A stretch of 53,490 nt of DNA from Spiroplasma phoeniceum P40 (GTDB taxonomy: Bacteria; Bacillota_I; Bacilli_A; Mycoplasmatales; Mycoplasmataceae): positions 1 to 53,490 of the forward strand of contig NZ_CP031089.1 in NCBI RefSeq assembly GCF_003339775.1, in the 5' to 3' direction. The translations under genes and the position numbers were made by a program. The notes beneath the pieces are model-generated. The model did no database searches. It had not been told where the DNA came from and saw only the letters and a program-made list of their open reading frames with translations. This document shows, one piece after another, positions 50,606 through 53,490 of the stretch (positions are counted from its first letter, which is position 1; each line of letters opens with the position of its first letter).

Positions 50606-50742
50606 ATTTAATATATCAAAACAACAAAAAAATCAGTTTATATCAGCGTTGAAATAACCAAAAAAGATTCTACATTTTGGAAAATATCAACGCTGATAGG
50701 GGGTTTAAATTCGCTCAAAACCGTAGAAAGGAGCATGTTATT

Positions 50743-51198
50743 ATGCAAGAAATGCAACAAACAGAACAAGTCAATTATCACTTTGTGGAAATAAACGGAT
50801 TGGATTTTACCTACTGAATTTATAATACACGAGATAATAATAAATATCGCTTGGCAGGTTATCAAGCAATTAAAGACACTGCAATTAAAGAATTGCATTA
50901 TTTAACTGTGGCACAACGCAAATACGAAAAAGAACAAGCAACTAACCCATTTTTAAGTGGGTTAACTTACCAACAAGCCCGCGAACAAATTTGCGCTGAA
51001 AGCGACAAATTAAAAGCAGAATACCAAACTTTCGTAAAAAACAAGTATTCTGCTAATAAATTAAAAAATGACTTACAAGAGAATTGCTCTCTTGTTGATG
51101 ATTATAACACTGTTTACGAAAAAAACAAGGGTGATCCACCAGAATTATTCAAAGAAGAACTCACCCAGTTATTAGCGGAATTAGACAACTTAGACTAA
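50743..51198 (+). CDS. Conserved plasmid protein with in-frame deletion (second view of 10327-10782)
   Basis: Identical 151-residue frame; see 10327. Confidence 0.75.
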
Positions 51199-51468
51199 CT
51201 CCCCTACCGGGTTCTTCTCTCCCCTATCAACAAAGCACATAACTTGCATAAAACCACAGCGTAGCAAGACAACGAATATAAAATACTAAGATATGGTCTT
51301 TATCATATCGTTTTTGCTGTTTGATAAAACACGATTTTTTTTTTATCATAAAAACCCACCTTTGTTCCTTTTTTATTTTAAGGGCTTGGGCAAAAAGAAA
51401 AAAGCGAACGCAAAAAAGAAACCCCCCCCTGTTAGTAAGACAACGGTGGATGATAAGGAGGTGATGTT

Positions 51469-52057
51469 ATGGGGGGACAAGAAAAAATATTGATTATGAT
51501 AAATCGTTGGGGGATATTTAAACATAGAACAAGCTGCATTGTTGACACAAAAATCATTTATAAGTGCTAAACGAATTTTAGAACGAAATTTAAAAAAAGG
51601 TTTTTATAAAATCGACCAACATACAAGAAAAAACATTTATTATCTTTCTCATAAAGGTAATACCTTTTTTGGTCGTGAGCATAAAAAAGTAATTAAGATA
51701 AATTGTTATGAACTCGCCCACCAAGATATGCTGATTAAATGACTTTGTAGTCAAACCGACATTGAACACTATCAAACTGAGCGAGAGTTAAAAATGGAAA
51801 ATGGCAACTTAAACGCCTCCCCCGACTTAATTGTTTATAAAACTGATGGAACAATTCAATTAGTCGAGTTTGGGCGAACATGAAAAACTCCCGAGCAGTT
51901 TAGAAAAAAACTACAAGGTTTAGTAGAATATTATAAACAAAATTATACAGTTCACTGAATTACCCCAACGCAAACCCTCGCTAACTGAATTCAAAATCAA
52001 ATCAATAACTATGCGTGACAAGAACTAAACACTTACGAAATTTACAATAACAAATAA
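51469..52057 (+). pseudogene. Replication-relaxation-like protein (second view of 11053-11641)
   Basis: See 11053. Confidence 0.6.
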
Positions 52058-52304
52058 AATAAATAAATAAATTTTTATTTATTTTCAAATAAGAGTTGTT
52101 ATTAACAATATTATTGTTAAGATGAAAGTATAAAATTAGAAATAAATTTTATAGCACAGAAACATAAAATGCTTAAATTCCTTGTGTTTTTGTAAATTAT
52201 TGTATCAAATTTTAATATCATATCAATTCTTTTATAAATTTATGGAAATAATAAGGAAAATAAGTCTATTATTTCTATTTTTATAAAAGAAAGGAATAAT
52301 ATAT

Positions 52305-52948
52305 ATAAAAAAACTATTAAGTTTAGTAGGAACAGGTGTATTAGTAACTACTGCAATGACACCCTTAATGGCAATGACACCGGGTTTTATTAATACTATT
52401 GAAGAAAATAATATTATTAAATATTATCAAAGTAACGGTGTATTTGAAAGTAATATATTAGAAGTAAATTCTGAAAAACAAGTTTTTTTAATGAATTTTG
52501 ATTTAACTAATATATTGGGAATTACCACTAAAGAAGAATTAATAAATAACTTTGATCTAATAAATTTTAAAAGAAATTATATATAAAATGGTATTCTAAT
52601 GAGTTTTAATATAATGTCTTATGATGTATTTATGTTGTCAAATGAATATGTATTAAAAAATATTAATGTTAATAATTCTTCCAATTCTAATTATATTAGT
52701 GAAGAAAAAAATTTACAATTAAAAAATGAATGGGGTTCTGCAAATATAAGATTATATTTAGAAGTTAATTTAAAAGAAGAACAAATTAATACATCTGAAG
52801 GAAGTTCAAATAACAATCATTTAAATTTAAAAATTTTAATTAAAGCAGAATTAGAAAATTTTGAAATTAGGAGAACTTATGGGGAATTATAAATAGGTTA
52901 CAAATTAATGTTGATTATTCTAATAAAATTTGATTTTATAAAAAATAA
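52305..52948 (+). pseudogene. Secreted protein with ATA start (second view of 11889-12533)
   Basis: Same ATA start and TAA. Near 52873 the G run is four, not five, so this view stops at 52892; the five-G version at 12457 gives the longer, more protein-like end (INRLQINVDYSNKIWFYKK). Confidence 0.6.
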
Positions 52949-52955
52949 AATAAAA

Positions 52956-53108
52956 GTAAAAAAAGTAGATAATAAAGACACTAAAAATCATAATTTAATG
53001 ATTGTCGATGTTGATTTACAAAAGTGTTTGAATTGTAGTTTTGTCATTCAAAAAGTCGATGATGAGTGATTTACAATTAATACGGGCGATAAAAACTGCG
53101 GTAAATAA
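52956..53108 (+). pseudogene. Cys-rich remnant (second view of 12541-12693)
   Basis: See 12541. Confidence 0.55.
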
Positions 53109-53206
53109 TAATTTAGATAAAAAAACCACACCTATAAATTAGATGTGGTAAAATATTAGTAGTAAGCGACTTTTTCTCTTACTGCTTCTCAAATTTTATT
53201 AAAAGT

Positions 53207-53377
53207 GATAGTAATTTATCTGAAAAATAAATTACTATCGTGGAAACACTAGCTTGCAACTAGCGTTTCCACAAACAATTTTAACATATTTTACTGGGGT
53301 ATTTTGTTTGTACTTTTGACACTATTGTGAAATATGTTAGAAGTTGTTTTGTGGGAATAGTACGGTGGTGCTATTCC
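53207..53377 (+). promoter_or_regulatory. Adhesin leader (second view of 12792-12962)
   Basis: See 12792. Confidence 0.6.
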
Positions 53378-53419
53378 TATTTTTTATGGCAATATCAATT
53401 TCAGAAAGGAAATAATGCA

Positions 53420-53490
53420 ATGAAAAAATTACTAAGTATCTTAACAATCTCAACTTTAACAGCAAGCGTTCCTGTGCCGTTGCTTGCCAA
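53420..53490 (+). CDS. Sarpin adhesin, start only (second view of 13005)
   Basis: The first 23 codons, MKKLLSILTISTLTASVPVP to LLA, reach the window end. The full gene is at 13005-15527. Confidence 0.85.
   Translation, partial: MKKLLSILTISTLTASVPVPLLA

Larger units (their letters stand above)
40418..53490. repeat. Right copy of ~13-kb terminal redundancy
   Basis: Second view of bases 1-13075, shifted by 40415-40417 depending on four homopolymer indels. Features listed in this interval are the same loci as at the start; only the part of traG upstream of window base 1 is new information. Confidence 0.9.

Noticed and set aside
1-53490. True 13-kb chromosomal duplication or prophage terminal repeat
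   Set aside because: Differences only in homopolymer length, plasmid gene content, and no chromosomal flank make an untrimmed circle simpler.
1-53490. CRISPR arrays, tRNA or rRNA genes, IS transposases
   Set aside because: No short regularly spaced repeats, no cloverleaf with CCA-type acceptor, no rRNA-like GC-rich block and no DDE transposase motifs were seen.

Overview
The window is very AT-rich and has TGA inside reading frames wherever relatives need tryptophan, so it uses genetic code 4 (Mollicutes). Adhesins with sarpin-like repeats (as in Spiroplasma citri SARP1/P89), several ParA/Soj genes, a VirB2-like pilin and TraG-type coupling proteins place it among plasmids of the Spiroplasma citri group (pSci-like). 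No rRNA, tRNA, CRISPR array or chromosomal housekeeping gene was seen. All gene calls here use TGA=Trp; several genes are unreadable under the standard code.

The window is longer than the molecule. Bases 1-13075 recur at 40418-53490, and the only differences I found are single-base changes in homopolymer lengths. The simplest reading is one circular plasmid of about 40.42 kb whose linear assembly overruns its own end by about 13 kb. Entries after 40418 are therefore mostly second views of loci already listed at the start.

Within the circle, five diverged copies of a plasmid-like module follow each other head to tail, starting near 3011, 9741, 17565, 25500 and 34105. An ideal module reads: promoter with hairpin leader and a structured attenuator-like RNA; a short Trp-rich protein; a conserved ~217-aa protein; a winged-helix/nuclease-like protein resembling replication-relaxation proteins; variable cargo; a conserved par-upstream block; a ribbon-helix-helix-like protein overlapping parA; small Cys-rich proteins; a two-hairpin leader; a sarpin adhesin; a pilin; a coupling protein (traG); more cargo. 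No module is complete. M1 (3011-9740) carries hsp20, a lipoprotein, a parA-traG fusion and a secreted repeat protein. M2 (9741-17564) has the full adhesin and pilin. M3 (17565-25499) has an intact par operon, a truncated adhesin, an inverted segment and a membrane protein. M4 (25500-34104) has an intact adhesin and traG but a dead parA. M5 (34105-43426) has an intact par operon, a collapsed adhesin, traG and a large secreted protein.

The genes suggest a plasmid that is kept by ParA partition systems (intact at 20.5-21.5 and 37.9-39.0 kb), replicates from one or more leader-plus-initiator regions, and exposes adhesins on the cell surface. Conjugation genes are incomplete: coupling protein copies and one pilin, but no relaxase and no VirB4/TraE-like ATPase was recognised. 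Many genes are broken by homopolymer indels, nonsense codons, short-homology deletions, an inversion and small sequence patches copied from other genes. Some single-base homopolymer frameshifts could be sequencing errors, because the two views of the same locus also disagree at such runs.
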